Shown one piece after another: positions 43,985-55,104 of a stretch of 64,000 bases of DNA (the stretch's first letter is position 1; each line of letters begins with the position of its first letter). A program made the translations under genes and the position numbers. The stretch comes from Isochrysis galbana (taxonomy: Eukaryota > Haptophyta > Isochrysidales > Isochrysidaceae): positions 5,680,407 to 5,744,406 of the forward strand of contig CM030932.1 of the NCBI GenBank assembly GCA_018136815.1, written 5' to 3'. The notes under the pieces are model-generated. The model was given only the letters and a program-made list of their open reading frames with translations, was not told the origin of the DNA and ran no database searches.

Positions 43985-45109
43985 ATGGCCACGGCGTCGC
44001 CACCGCCAAAACCCTGGGAGGCGGCGCACGAGAGCGACGGCAAGGTGGACATAGAGCCTGTGGCGGGCCTTGCAACCTCCAAGCAACAGTTGCCGATCAC
44101 CAGCACTACAGACGTGATCGAGCAAGCGGCAGGCTTTTTGCGCCACCCCTCGATGCAAAAGGCGCCGGCAGACGTGAAGCGGCGATTCATGGTAAGCAAG
44201 GGGCTTACCGAGGCTCAGATCAACGAGGCAGTGCAGCGTGCAGGGCTCAAGCCGGACGACTTCTCGGCAAAGGCAGCGCCTGTAGGTTGTGAGCAGACAG
44301 ACCGCATCGATCCTAGGGAGACAAACTTTTCTGGGCTGACACAAAGGTGGGCGCCGATTGCTGCCGCCGGACTCGCGATCGCTGCCTGCGTTGCCATGTG
44401 GAAAGTGCGCTTGGCGGCCTTCCCATGGAGTGAATCCAGTTTGACAAAGCAAACGACGTCTGGGGCGGACAGCAGCCATCGCGACTTGACCAAAGATGGC
44501 CCAGGGATGATGGCCACACCCTATCCCAGCTCGGGGGAAGGAGGGGACCGTCCTGCTCTGGACGCAAGTATTGCGGTTCTCCGGAGGCTGTCAGCTGGTG
44601 TTAGTGACCCTATTCGTCGGCAGGAGACGCTTGCCTCGCGTCTGCCTGCATTTGCTCAGGCTCTGCATTCTGCATGCGTACGCCTCCAAGGTGGATGCGG
44701 GAGAGGCATGAACCCAAACGCAGACCGAGGTGGACTTCACGACGGGGCTTCCGCCGACCTTGTCCATGCGTTGCACACACTTAGCGTTGTTATTAACAAT
44801 ATGCTGCTCCATCCAACAAGTGTGCGATTCCGACGTATCGCCCATGCGAACACTAATATGCGCCGGCTAGTCGAGGCGATGCCTGATGTCCTTCGTGCAC
44901 TCGGGTTTGCGGAGTCCACGGGCGGGGTGCACTGGGAATGGCGTGCCCGTTCAGCACACGCACAAGTTGACGCAGAGGACATGGCGCCTTCTCAAGAACC
45001 CATTGGGGAGGACGATCTAGCAGAGCTACGTGAGTCAAAAACTTTAGTCCAGAAGGCCCTTCAACTAGCGTCCCAGCACGTACCCCAAGGTAGCCATGTA
45101 CGAGCATGA
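43985..45109 (+). CDS. PEX14: PEX14-like peroxin with C-terminal PUB domain
   Basis: 374 residues, single exon. Residues 43-87 match the PEX14 N-terminal docking domain: DVIEQAAGFLRHPSM, then RRFMVSKGLTEAQINEAV and QRAG. This helical domain binds PEX5 and PEX19 during peroxisomal matrix-protein import. One membrane segment (WAPIAAAGLAIAACVAMW, 122-139) follows at the expected place. Instead of the usual coiled coil, the C-terminus holds a PUB-like domain at about 258-320: INNMLLHPTSVRFRRIAHAN, then MPDVLRALGF. PUB domains bind the p97/CDC48 tail. The combination would tie the import pore to the AAA-ATPase p97. PEX14 identity rests on the N-terminal domain plus the membrane segment, and the PUB call is by pattern only. 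Confidence 0.75.
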   Translation: MATASPPPKPWEAAHESDGKVDIEPVAGLATSKQQLPITSTTDVIEQAAGFLRHPSMQKAPADVKRRFMVSKGLTEAQINEAVQRAGLKPDDFSAKAAPVGCEQTDRIDPRETNFSGLTQRWAPIAAAGLAIAACVAMWKVRLAAFPWSESSLTKQTTSGADSSHRDLTKDGPGMMATPYPSSGEGGDRPALDASIAVLRRLSAGVSDPIRRQETLASRLPAFAQALHSACVRLQGGCGRGMNPNADRGGLHDGASADLVHALHTLSVVINNMLLHPTSVRFRRIAHANTNMRRLVEAMPDVLRALGFAESTGGVHWEWRARSAHAQVDAEDMAPSQEPIGEDDLAELRESKTLVQKALQLASQHVPQGSHVRA

Positions 45110-47942
45110 GTGAGGCATTTGCAGCACTTGTTTGAACCATGGCTGAAGCCATGCACGTGTAGGCTGCAGATTCACAACTAATGGGCAACTGGAAGCAGGG
45201 GCTCCAATGGCAATGATCCATTCCACCCCACCCATACCTCGCCTTTTCGGTTTGGGTGTGAGTGAATATCCACCTTCAACCTACTTTTGTAAGTGGGGGT
45301 CAATGGGGGCCTCGTGCCCCCTCACTCCATCGCGGACCCCTCCCCCGGGGTGGGCCTATACATTCAACCGCAGCCCCTGCCCTTTGTTGGCCTCTTGGCC
45401 TCTTTACATGCACCTGCCTACTCTTGCTCTCTTTTTGTTTGCGCTGCCCTCCCCTTTGCGCGCGCGCCGTGCGCTGGCGCGCGGTAAACAGCATGCTCCA
45501 CTTCTTCTCCCGTGCGCATGTCTGTACATATAGCGTGTGGCGCGCGCGCTGCACGCTGCACGCTAAACACCCCCCAAGCCGTAGGTATAAGTATAGATAG
45601 TAATAGCGATACTAGAAGTTGTAATAGGGGTGTAAGCTGATATCTGATGTTAGTTAGTACTGATGTAAGTTCTGATGTCGTATATGTAAGTGTAAGCTCA
45701 AGGGCAAAGGCACCGTGAGCAGTGAGCTTACGGACTGACAGCCTACAACTAGGGAACTAGGGCCCTCACCGCTCACCGGCCGCGGCGCCATCGCTCTTCT
45801 CTCCTCTCTTCCACCGGCAGACAGTTGGAAGAGGCGCGCACTGGGCCTCTTGCAACTCTCCGGTTTAAGGAAGGATTGAGCGGACAACTATCAATAAAAT
45901 TGATAGGGTCATGGGGGCCGCGTTCCCCCCTTCCTCCATCGCAGACACCCCATGGGTGGGCCTGCACAATCAACCTCAGCCCCTGCCTGCTGGCAGGGGC
46001 TGAGCTGACATCACTCTGGCCCAGACCCTCGCCGAGCGCGCGCCGCGCGCCGCACGCACTCGCCTGCACTGGCCCTCGCTCGTACTGACCCCCACTCCCA
46101 CTCCACCACTGAGCCACAGACCACCTGAGCCGACAGGAAGGCACCTAGGGCCAGCGAGGCCAGCGTGGGAGAGGCAGGAGAGGCCAAGGGCCCAGCCCCA
46201 GCCTCCACTGCCCCCTGAGCTGGCCCAGCTGGCCCTCTGGGGGGACTCGAGGGTCCCCTCAGAGGGGGGCCATGGCGCGCGCAGGCATCGCACGCCCGTA
46301 GGAGAACGAAGAGAACGACGAAAAAAGCACGACAAAAAAACGACACGATCTGACACAAAAAAGGTAATACGTAATACTCATACTCACGCGTGTTTACATT
46401 ATGTTTACAGGCCGACACCCCGCGCGACATACGAACGCCGCGAAAGCGCGGCGACACTTGAAAAAGACTGACGAATTGGGATGGCCCATAGGGCCTGAGG
46501 GCAATGAGGAAGGGGCAAAGCCGGCGGCAGGCGCGGCGAGGGAGGCCACTTCAGAGGTGCTGACGGGCTGATGCCCGTCAGCAGAGGAAGGCGGGCAGGC
46601 GGGCTTGAGCGAGGGCGAGGACGGCGGCGAGAGCGACATGGAACGAGCGGCGAGAGGCGAGGGTGAGTGAGAGGAGGGCTGTGATGGCAGGGGCTGGCGA
46701 GGCGAGGCGAGACTGTAGGGTATGAGTGTTACGAGAGCGAGAGCGACGAGAGCGGGAGCGACGAATGACGACTGACGACAAGACGACGGACAGAGACACC
46801 CAGGAAAACACCCTGACTCTCGCCCCACGACTTTCTCACATAACTCGACTAAAATCAAACCCAAACACTCCGGCCAGACGACGACGGACGACGATCAGAA
46901 GGCGATCTGTCGGCGATCCCGTCTGGAAGGGGAATCGCACCATAACGGAAACGAGGGGCAATCTTGCTACGCAGGATTCCAAGAGACCTACCAAATAAGA
47001 CGAAAGGAGTGCGATGTGCCTAAGGGGGAGATGCGAAGAGGTCGCAAATTAAACTTGATTGCCCCCAGATCGAAGCAGATAAAGAAACGCAGGGGAGATA
47101 GCAAATTAAACCTATTCGCGAGGCGCCTGGGAGGAAGAAAGGTGGGGAAACTTCCCTTCTCTTTCGAGAGAAAGAGAGAGGGCGCACCACAACCCACGAT
47201 CCTATGCGTCCAAGCGAAGCTTTTGACCGAGAACGAGAACGAGAGAATTATAACGATAAATGCCGAACGACGAAGAGAAGAGAGAAGCCTAACGAGTATC
47301 GACTCGCGAATGCGACAAAGACGCGAGAAGAGGGGGCCGAGACCTCACAGGGGCACGAAGTGTCACACGCAACAGGCGTTTATGTTTGTTTTGCCACAGG
47401 AACACCACACCAGCAGGTCTGCCCCAGCTCATCCCCTGCACTTGGCCCGTTGTAGTGCACGCGGCCCCCCCCCCGATACCAAAGAACGACAAAGGAATGA
47501 GAATGAAGGGGGTGGTGTAAGGGAGTGAGTAAACTGGGGTATAGCGGCGATGTCGTGAGAGAGTACCGTGAGTACGTGGACCCGTATAGCTAGCGTGGGT
47601 AGCCCGAATCTTCAGATGTTTTATTATTAAGGAAGGACTTCGGAAGGATTGAGGATCGTGACTTCTTCGAACGAGCTCTTCGAACCTTCTTCCCGTTGTT
47701 TCAACCCCGCAAAAAAACCCGAATATTGCAACCGCAACACTCGCCCTCTGGAGATTGATGCAGCGACGGGCATTATTGATTGTTGATTGGCGAAATGCAT
47801 TTGCGGCATTGTGGAAAGTAGATTGTGTACTCCGCATATCAAATATAAGCCAGTAGCATAAGAAAAGGTTGAAAAAATCTTGTTTACATCAAGCAAAACC
47901 AGCGTCGCTCACAATTCTTGATGGCGCCCGTTCCTCTCTCTT
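45110..47942. repeat. Repeat-rich gene-free stretch
   Basis: 45298-45385 and 45886-45990 are copies of one repeat (CCATCGC.GACACCC... GGTGGGCCT... CAGCCCCTGCC) also present inverted at 30681-30773. 46500-46790 is GCGAG/GAGAGCGA low-complexity. 47195-47320 is the inverted copy of 13330-13475. 47455-47625 ends CGAATCTTCAGATGTTTT, as at 31010. Open frames here show no domain. Confidence 0.7.
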
Positions 47943-50462
47943 CTAAGTTCTTGGGACAATCACCCTGAGGTCGTCCAAGGTCGTATTACTCTGTACCTCA
48001 AGGCCATGCTCATTGGCCAAGTGAAGCAACGAGATGAAACAGTACGCAAACGACACGTCTAGCAACTGTGGGGCTGGCACCTTTGCGTGGAGACCACCCA
48101 GCACCTCCCGGAAAGAGACTTGGTTGGTGCCACTCTTCTGGGCTTCACCGTCGGCATCTTGAACAAGCTGCCAGACACCTGTCTTCAAGCCTTTGATGTC
48201 CACCTGCTTCGCCACCCTCGCGTAACCGATTTGAATTTGCTCCACTTTTGTGGGCTCATCGATGAGCCGGAACACGTCACTTCCGGCGGCTGCGTTCGTC
48301 TCAGACTCGTCAATACTTACGACAGGCACGTCGTCGTCGTCCGCACAGTGCAAGCCTGCATCGTCACCACCATCGCTGAACGAGTCGGCAACAAGATTGT
48401 CCGCGTGCGGCGAATCGTCAACTACATGCAATGCAGTTTGGCGGAGAAGTCGGCGACGGCGACCAATGGTGGCTCCTGGTTTCAAAAACAGGGATGACAG
48501 CACCTGAGGTGTGCAGTTCAGATCGCGTGGCAGCGTCGACGAAGACGCTTGTTCCTTGGCGAGGGCAGCATTGGTGAGTGTCGTGCCCTTGGCGTCTTTG
48601 TCCATATTTTGCAACGAGATTAGCACGTCCTTTGACCGCTGAAAGTCGACGAGGAAGGGAGTTTTCCCCTTACCTCGGGTGCTAGCAGCTGCAGCTGTTT
48701 CGATAGTGGCCGATGGCGCTGCGCCGGTGGCGCTAGCCGCGACGGCAGGCGTTGCTTTGAACTTCCAATGCGACGGTCCCGCCCACCGCTGGCCTACCTG
48801 GAGGAGACGAAGAACACGCTCTCGTGCCGCCTCTTGCTCATCAACTCCTTCCATGACTGCTAGTCCTTGTTGAGCATCCTCGACGAACTCATCCAGCGAT
48901 AGAAATGCTGCAGCACCCCCACTCTCGCCCTCGACGGCTGAGAGTTGCTGCATCAATGCCTTCTCGCGCGCCTCGACCTCGGCATCGACATCCTCATCAA
49001 TGCAATCCGCATCATCGCCATCGAAGGGGGCATGGTCCATGACTTCGTGGAAACCGCCAACCCAAGCGGAAGCCCCATCGTCGTCATTGTCCGCAAGTCC
49101 AGAGTCGGCCTCTTCATCTGAGATGTCCTCGGGGTCGCCGACAGCCGTAGCTCGCAGGGCCGCGTCCGAGGTGCCTTCGGTGCCTGTCGTGACCCCATTG
49201 CGGATTGAGCCAACCTGTGAAACAGCATGGAAAGGACCCATGTGAAATCATGAACTCGTTCTCAAAAGTACTGGCAAGTGTGGGTCAAGCACAAGGAGGC
49301 GACGCACCATGCATGCCAACTCCGAGCATATGTGCATCCCATCCAAATTTTGCGGAATCCATTCGTGCAATGTAGAAAGCGGAACGCGAGCAGGAGGCGC
49401 TGTCTTGCGAGTGATTGTGCCTTGACTTTCAGACGAGTCAAAAGAGAGCTCGTTCCCGGGGCGGACGGGGAGATTGATAAGCAACAAGCCCTTGGCACCA
49501 CCTTCGTCGAACTTCGCTGACGTGCGGTGGAACAAAGGATCGACATCGAAGGCCATATCGAGTTTTTTTATGTCGAGTGACGCAGGATTGGCTTCAAGAT
49601 TCGTGCTTTGAGGCTTGGTTCGGCGATGCCGTTTCGTCTCTCTGTTGGTCTTGCAACCCTCAGCGCCATCGGCTTCTGCCCCGTCACCGCATTCGGGAGT
49701 TTCTGCAGGCTCATCATCTGCACCACTTTTGGCACGATTGAGCCCGCCGATGAGCTTGTAGGTCTCGTTGTACACGGAATCGACGCGATAAGCATATATC
49801 TTCACTCCCGCATCCAAGGTGGACGAGGCAAACTGGAAGTTTGTCATTGAAGCATCGCCTCCAGAGGGCTGCTCGATCATTCGGCCCATGTGATCGATCA
49901 AGTCTAAAGCCCATGAATTCTTTTCGTTAATTTTCTGACGCGCGGGTGGTGCACAGGGGACAAGGTCGGTTGGGGCTGTTGCTCTGCATGAGCTGCTGCA
50001 TCTTATCCTTAGATTCACTTTCTAATCGCCGCATCACCTGCCCTCAGACAAAAGACCTGACCGCCGATCTTGGCAAGGGTAGCGGCGCACGTTTTCGGCA
50101 CACATCTGGATCGCATCCGAGTACATGTCGGTCAACACTGCAGTCCGTGCCTTGCGATTTGGTGTCTCCTTGAATGGCGAGCGCGTCTTCTTCGCCAGCT
50201 TCTCGGCTTCCTCCAGCTTCTGATTGGCGGCGGCCGCGCGCTCGGACTCGTCGTCGTTCTCCTCGAGGAAATTTTCTGCATCTTCCACCCGCCATCCTGC
50301 GGAGAGCCGGCGTCCGTTGCCGCCCACGCCCGAGAGGCGGCGCGACTTACCCGCCTTGGGCCTCGCAGCGACAGGCTCCATGCCCCGCAAGCGATTCGAA
50401 TGGGCCAGTGGTGGCCGGTAGGCGGTGGGGCGCGCTGGCATTTTCTTTTGGCTTCCCTCCAC
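47943..50462 (-). CDS. NCAPH: Condensin complex subunit 2 (CAP-H/Barren kleisin)
   Basis: Three exons, 50091-50462, 49308-49934 and 47943-49214, about 756 residues (start at Met8, 50441, also possible). The N-terminal region has KARTAVLTDMYSDAIQMCAE and, across intron 1, NKINEKNSWALDLIDHM, the Barren signature. SSTLDAGVKIYAYRVDSV, LDMAFDVDPLFHRTSAKF and DEGGAKGLLLINL follow in the family order. The C-terminal kleisin part is IGYARVAKQVDIKGLKTGVW and LLDVSFAYCFISLLHLANEH, which contacts SMC4. Acidic and low-complexity linkers separate these blocks. The protein bridges the SMC2/SMC4 heads in condensin I and is needed for mitotic chromosome compaction. Introns: GTGCGC...CGTCAG (156 bp) and GTGCGT...TTCACAG (93 bp). 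Confidence 0.92.
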
Positions 50463-51340
50463 TTACCCTTTCCCTTCCTGCAGCCTGTAGCCCTGTTTTA
50501 CTGTTTTACTCGGTTACTCACTTTGGGGCTGCGGAGGGGACCAGCTGCAATGGGCAATGGGCAATAGGAATGGGCGAATGGCGGCGTAAATAAGCTCCGT
50601 ATGGGTTCTGGTCCTCGGTGCCCAGCCAATTCCTATCGCAATTGTTCTCCTCCTCGGTATTTTGGCCCTTTGACCTTTGATGCCTAAATTTTTTTGTGCG
50701 GCTACAAGCTACAAGCTAATACAAGCTACAAGTACGAGTACAATGTACAATGTACAATGTACCCCCTGGGGTACGAAATCCATGGAATCGTACCGCTCTA
50801 CCGGTTCACTCCCGCCATGGCGGCCCTCTCGACCCAACGCTGAGCACCCGTTGCCGGAATCGCGGAATCGGTGCGCAGCCCTCGCCCACAATGTCCCCTG
50901 AGTCCTGAGTCTCTCTCGCCGCGGAGAGGTTTGAGGTTTTGACAAAACGTTTTGAGCGCACCTATCCAGTCTCTTCAGAGCCCATGGGGGAAGCCTCTTG
51001 GCTGGGCCCCCACAAAGAGGCGCATCGGAATATCGGAATGCGCCTTCCCGTAACTAAGACCAAAAGCGTTCAATTATCCCCATCCCTGCTAACACCTTTC
51101 GTTGTCACCTGGAGGTTACTTGACTCAACTGGACACTTCACATGTTGAAACCCACACGTGGTGTGACTCCATTCACTCGACTTGGGGGCAGGGTCGATAT
51201 CTCGTTGAAATTCACGATCCACGTCTCACACCAAAGAGCACTGATGAGTGTATGTCGTATGTCCACACCAAAGAGCACCGACCGCGTAAAAGCAGACAAC
51301 AAGTTTCGTCACACGTCTATATGGAGGAGACGAGGGAAGG
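50463..51340. other. Intergenic; short repeats only
   Basis: 50697-50762 has small direct repeats (CTACAAG, ACAATGT). No gene is seen. Confidence 0.5.
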
Positions 51341-51422
51341 GTGAGCAGTTGCCCTGCAGTTGAGCAGTTGCCCCTGCAGTTGAGCAGTTCTCCGCCCCCC
51401 TGCCGCCCTGCATTGCCTACCA

Positions 51423-51548
51423 GCCCCCCTCTCCCTTCAGAGTCCCCCTCTCCCTTGAGAGCCCTCCTCTCCCTTCAGAGCCCTCCTCTCCCTTCAGAGC
51501 CCTCCTCTCCCTTCAGAGCCTTCCTCTCCCTTCAGAGCCCTCCTCTCC
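51423..51548. repeat. 18-bp minisatellite
   Basis: About seven copies of CTCCCTTCAGAGCCCTCCT with small changes, following a few copies of GCAGTTGAGCAGTTGCCC at 51343-51392. Confidence 0.9.
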
Positions 51549-51571
51549 CCTCCCCGCGTACCAGAATCGCG

Positions 51572-52486
51572 ATGGCCTCCTCTTCTGTGAAGCGTCCTAT
51601 GGAACCAGACGAAGAGCCCCGTCAAGTGTCACCTCACCTGCCTGGACGTCGCAACGGGAAGCTTCTGTCTCTCCGCCGCCTTCACCCCCTCCATTGCCTT
51701 CTCCGCCTCCGCCCTCTCCGCCGCCGTCGCCACCCCCGTCGAGGCCGCCGCCGTCTCCCCCTCCACCGTCTCCGCCCCCCCCCCCCCTCGCCTCCTCCTC
51801 TTCCGTCTCCGCCTCCGCCCACGCAGCCGCCCTCGCCGCCACCGCCTTCTCCTCCTCCGTATTCGCCGCCTCCCTCGTCCCCGCCTCCTCCATCTCCCCC
51901 TCCACCCATGACGCCGCCTTCGCCGCCACCGTCTCCTCCTCCACCATCTCCTCCCCCGCCCTCTCATCCGCCTCCTCCGGACTCCGTCCCCGCCTCCGCC
52001 GTCTCCGCCACCCCCGTCGAGGCCGCCGCCGTCTCCCCCTCCACCCTCCACCTTCTCCGCCACCCCCCTCGCCTCCTCCTCTTCCGTCTCCGCCTCCGCC
52101 CACGCAGCCGCCCTCGCCGCCACCGCCTTCTCCTCCTCCGTATTCGCCGCCTCCCTCGTCCCCGCCTCCTCCATCTCCCCCTCCACCCATGACGCCGCCT
52201 TCGGAAAGATTACCTTGATGCATATGATGCATATGAGCAAATAATACCTGAGTTTAGCGATAGTGATATTGTTGAAATACTGAAGGAAATGAACTCGGAG
52301 GGTTATGATATTACAACTCTACCGCAGTACGGCACATATGAGCACTATCTGTGGAAGGAGTACTATTGGCGAATAAATACTTTACGCTCGACACATGTAG
52401 ATACACTGACAGATATGCGGTCTAATGGTTGGGATATTAGTCTGCTCCAACGACCTCCATCCTGGAGTAACCCTGCGAGGGCATAA
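51572..52486 (+). CDS. Proline-rich repeat protein with an AT-rich tail, frame interrupted
   Basis: ATG 51572 opens MASSSVKRPMEPDEEPRQVS, followed by long SPPPP-type repeats from a C-rich tract. The tract has a tandem duplication (51738-51935 against 52016-52216, offset about 279-281 bp, not a multiple of three). The frame meets TGA at 52190-52192. Beyond it the same phase stays open to 52484 and encodes a well-mixed segment (RKDYLDAYDAYEQIIPEF, SDIVEILKEMNSEGYDITT, YEHYLWKEYYW, LRSTHVDTLTDMRSNGWDI) that is clearly AT-richer than its surroundings. I recognise no family. SPPPP repeats resemble algal cell-wall glycoproteins, but chance translation of a C-rich repeat is also possible. The tail is the better coding candidate. 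Confidence 0.35.
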
Positions 52487-52529
52487 GCGGCGATGCTGCT
52501 CGTCACAGCCTGAATGAAACTGGTCGTGG

Positions 52530-52586
52530 AATGGACATTTGATCGCTCAATTCGACTGATGCCCCACAATTGACGGAACGACACCT
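52530..52586 (-). mobile_element. 5' end of an AGGTGTCG-family TIR transposon
   Basis: Reversed: AGGTGTCGTTCCGTCAA, then GGCATCAGTCGAATTG and GATCAAATGTCCA. About 55 bp is conserved with 41510. The element would lie to the left, toward the AT-rich frame; no matching 3' end is recognised. Confidence 0.7.
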
Positions 52587-52674
52587 TAGGGACGAACCCT
52601 ACCCATCTAGATGTGCCTGAGCTTCACCGTGTGGCCGCACGGCGAAAGACCTGGAGATAAGAGCCTGGAAATCG

Positions 52675-52750
52675 CTTCATCTAGGATGAATGCGACACGA
52701 GGCAGGCCCGGAGAGCCCAACTTCGAAGCCGATGCCGGGCGCGCTGCATG
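52675..52750 (-). repeat. Orphan satellite fragment
   Basis: GGCCCGGAGAGCCCAACTTC..., GGGCGCGCTGCATGC is the reverse complement of part of the 193-208-bp monomer. Confidence 0.65.
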
Positions 52751-53470
52751 CATAAAAATTGTTAAAATTATAATTAGATCAGATTGAGATTGGATCAAGC
52801 TCGCCTCCCCGTTTGGCGTTCCGCCGGGTTTGGCGCGCTCGTTCGATCGTTGGCGCTCAGGGGCGTCGACGCTCTCTTGCGGGTGGGCAAGACGACCTCA
52901 CCCACGGGTTGCAGGACATGCCCTCAAGCGCTCGACCGAGCTGCGCGCGCCAAGCTCGCGTCGGGCGCGCGCCGGCGGTGGGCGGGGGGGGGGGGGGGAA
53001 GGGGGCGACGCAACATAGATGGATACAAGGGCGTGACGCCTGGACATGGACGTGGCGCATCCACAGCATTTTCTCAAGTGGCAATGCACGCAACATCAAG
53101 CGTATGAGAGCGCGCCGCAGCTAAGGCCTTCCAAGCTATTCCAGGATTTCATGAGAAGTAGGAGCGTGCATTGAGCGACCGTAGCTGCCCGCTTGTAGAG
53201 AGGCTGTGGAACACCAACCATTTGTGGGGGTTGGAGGTAAGAGTCACGGTTAGTTTAAATTGAAGGACGTGTCTGGGGTGGAGATTGAGCTGAGCGCTAG
53301 TCCTTGCTGATTATACACGAGCCCCGAGAGGGGGCTTCAACAGCAACCCACGCCTTGTCCACGAGCCGCGTGGCTGTGACTTGCCTACCTATAGCTGTGC
53401 CAGCCCCAGCAACTAGAGGGAAAGTGCTAGACCGCGATGCAACAGGACGTGGGAAAGCTCGTGACGGCAG
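52751..53470. other. Intergenic; no gene recognised
   Basis: Poly-G run at 52983-52998. Overlapping frames on both strands at 52784-53124 lack a recognisable domain. Confidence 0.4.
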
Positions 53471-54889
53471 CTATTTTGCAGCAGTAGATTCGATTACATG
53501 CATACGCATCTCGTCGATGTCGATTGTGAGCTGCAGGCGGCTGAGAAATGCAAGGCCGAGAAATAGAACATGTGGTTCTGCAGCCTCGCCTTCTTGTCCG
53601 CGTTCTGCCAACTTGGCATAACGCAGGCGTGCCCGTCGAACCTCCCGCCGATCGGTGTCCGGAGAGTGAGCATTTGCGCGTGCGTCGCAACATGGAGGCG
53701 CCTGTAAGATTGTGTCGCCATGAGATGCAGTTGTACTACGACTCGCAATGAACGACGAGTCGTGAGCCCTTCGATCAGTGACACCACTACTTCCATCCAA
53801 GGTTGTTGACATCGGGTTGTACACCGGGCTCCCAGACCCAGGCGCTATCAACGGCCCGTCGCCAACCACTGTTCCCAATGCATCGGGGGCGCCAAGACGA
53901 AACCAAGGAAGGCTGACCGGAGTAACAATGAAGGGAAAGTCGATTGAGTCCATGAAATCTCCACCATTTCGGCGGCGCGATGAGGCATGAAATGCGACCG
54001 AATGTCCCTTTTCAGTGTCAACAACGACGGTGGCCGTGCGGATTGCGGCCCCAGAAAGGGGTAACTCGTCTGAATCATAGAGCGAGTCGGATATGACTAG
54101 GCCTGTCGTTCCCGTGTCTATCACAGCGACACATGGGCGGGAAAGCTCAACGAGCTCATCATTGACAATAAGCTTGTTCACGATGCAGGCGTACTGTGCG
54201 ACTGGTGCTCCCAGCCGACGCAAGTCCACCAACGGGATCCCCTCGCGTCGCGTCAGGAGTGGATGCCGCGAGAGTATCATGCGTTCGCGTGGAAAATCGA
54301 ACTGGAGCGAACGCACATCTGTCTGCTCCAAGAGAGTTGGGCGGACCCGGGGTTGACGATCACGCACGAGTCCGAAGTATATAGCCTGCGTGCCGCCTAA
54401 CCCGACGCTTGAGCGGACGACTCCAAAGTTGACGGGTGTGAATTCAAAGTCCCCAAGATTCAGTGTTCCCCTCCGCCATTCCACGCCAACGTCCTGCCCG
54501 CCAAACCCCTCGAGACTCGCATCTCCAATGTCGATGGAAGCGCCTGGGGTGAACAGACAGCCCCACCGCGCGCACTCCCCCGAACCATTCGGGCCGGCAA
54601 CGAGAAGAAAGGGCGATCCTGTGTCGGCGACAGCGCGGAACCGCTGGCCCTCCACCAGGTACTCGATGCAGTATGCACCGCCGCACCGCTTGAGTGGGAG
54701 GATAGAAATTTCACGCCGGGGCCGGTTCATCCGGATGAAAGCCGCAGCGTGGGCGGCCTCGCGGCCGACGAGGCAGCTGCTCGCTGCGGTAAGAAGACGG
54801 AGGAAGCCAGTCCGAGTGGATGGCAGCCTCATCCAACTCGCCACGCGCACGCTAGCCCGTCCAGCCACCCAGAGGCTCTGTGGGAGCAC
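53471..54889 (-). CDS. Pepsin-like (A1) aspartic protease
   Basis: 472 residues, no intron evident. The two catalytic motifs are FRAVADTGSPFLLVAG (DTG 89-91) and CVAVIDTGTTGLVISD (DTG 258-260, hydrophobic-hydrophobic-DTGTT-G). The final strand GLAFLSRLQLTIDID matches the closing region of A1 proteases. So both lobes are present and an active endopeptidase is expected. A basic Ser/Thr-rich start followed by LLTAASSCLVGREAAHAAAF could be a signal peptide ending in an ASAF-like site, with Phe after the cleavage point, as in plastid proteins of red-lineage algae; Met20 would then be the start. Location (plastid or secretory system) is inference. A C-terminal insert of about 80 residues separates the last two strands. 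Confidence 0.8.
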   Translation of the reverse strand: MLPQSLWVAGRASVRVASWMRLPSTRTGFLRLLTAASSCLVGREAAHAAAFIRMNRPRREISILPLKRCGGAYCIEYLVEGQRFRAVADTGSPFLLVAGPNGSGECARWGCLFTPGASIDIGDASLEGFGGQDVGVEWRRGTLNLGDFEFTPVNFGVVRSSVGLGGTQAIYFGLVRDRQPRVRPTLLEQTDVRSLQFDFPRERMILSRHPLLTRREGIPLVDLRRLGAPVAQYACIVNKLIVNDELVELSRPCVAVIDTGTTGLVISDSLYDSDELPLSGAAIRTATVVVDTEKGHSVAFHASSRRRNGGDFMDSIDFPFIVTPVSLPWFRLGAPDALGTVVGDGPLIAPGSGSPVYNPMSTTLDGSSGVTDRRAHDSSFIASRSTTASHGDTILQAPPCCDARANAHSPDTDRREVRRARLRYAKLAERGQEGEAAEPHVLFLGLAFLSRLQLTIDIDEMRMHVIESTAAK

Positions 54890-55104
54890 TCGAGCGGAAA
54901 GCCGGATCCGGGGAGGACTTTCTCACCACTTCCGCACGGGTGTTGTTGGAGTTTTCTTGTCCGTGCTGGTTTAATCCTAGTGCTTCGGCCCTCCCATGGG
55001 ACTCCGAGAGACTTTTATTTTCTCCCCCCCCACCCTCCCTTCCCCTTGAACACCGCCGTCCGCTGCTTGTCGCCCCTTGCTCACGTTTCCGTGTATGTGT
55101 TACC

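Noticed and set aside
46394-46864. Ser/Pro-rich minus-strand frame with hydrophobic stretch
   Set aside because: Lies in GCGAG/GAGCGA low-complexity DNA and has no domain.
51597-52240. Gly/Glu-rich minus-strand frames of about 200 residues
   Set aside because: Complement of the C-rich SPPPP repeat; low-complexity shadow.
36020-52586. One giant AGGTGTCG-family element
   Set aside because: It would span the PEX14 and condensin genes; the paired ends are not needed to explain the sequence.
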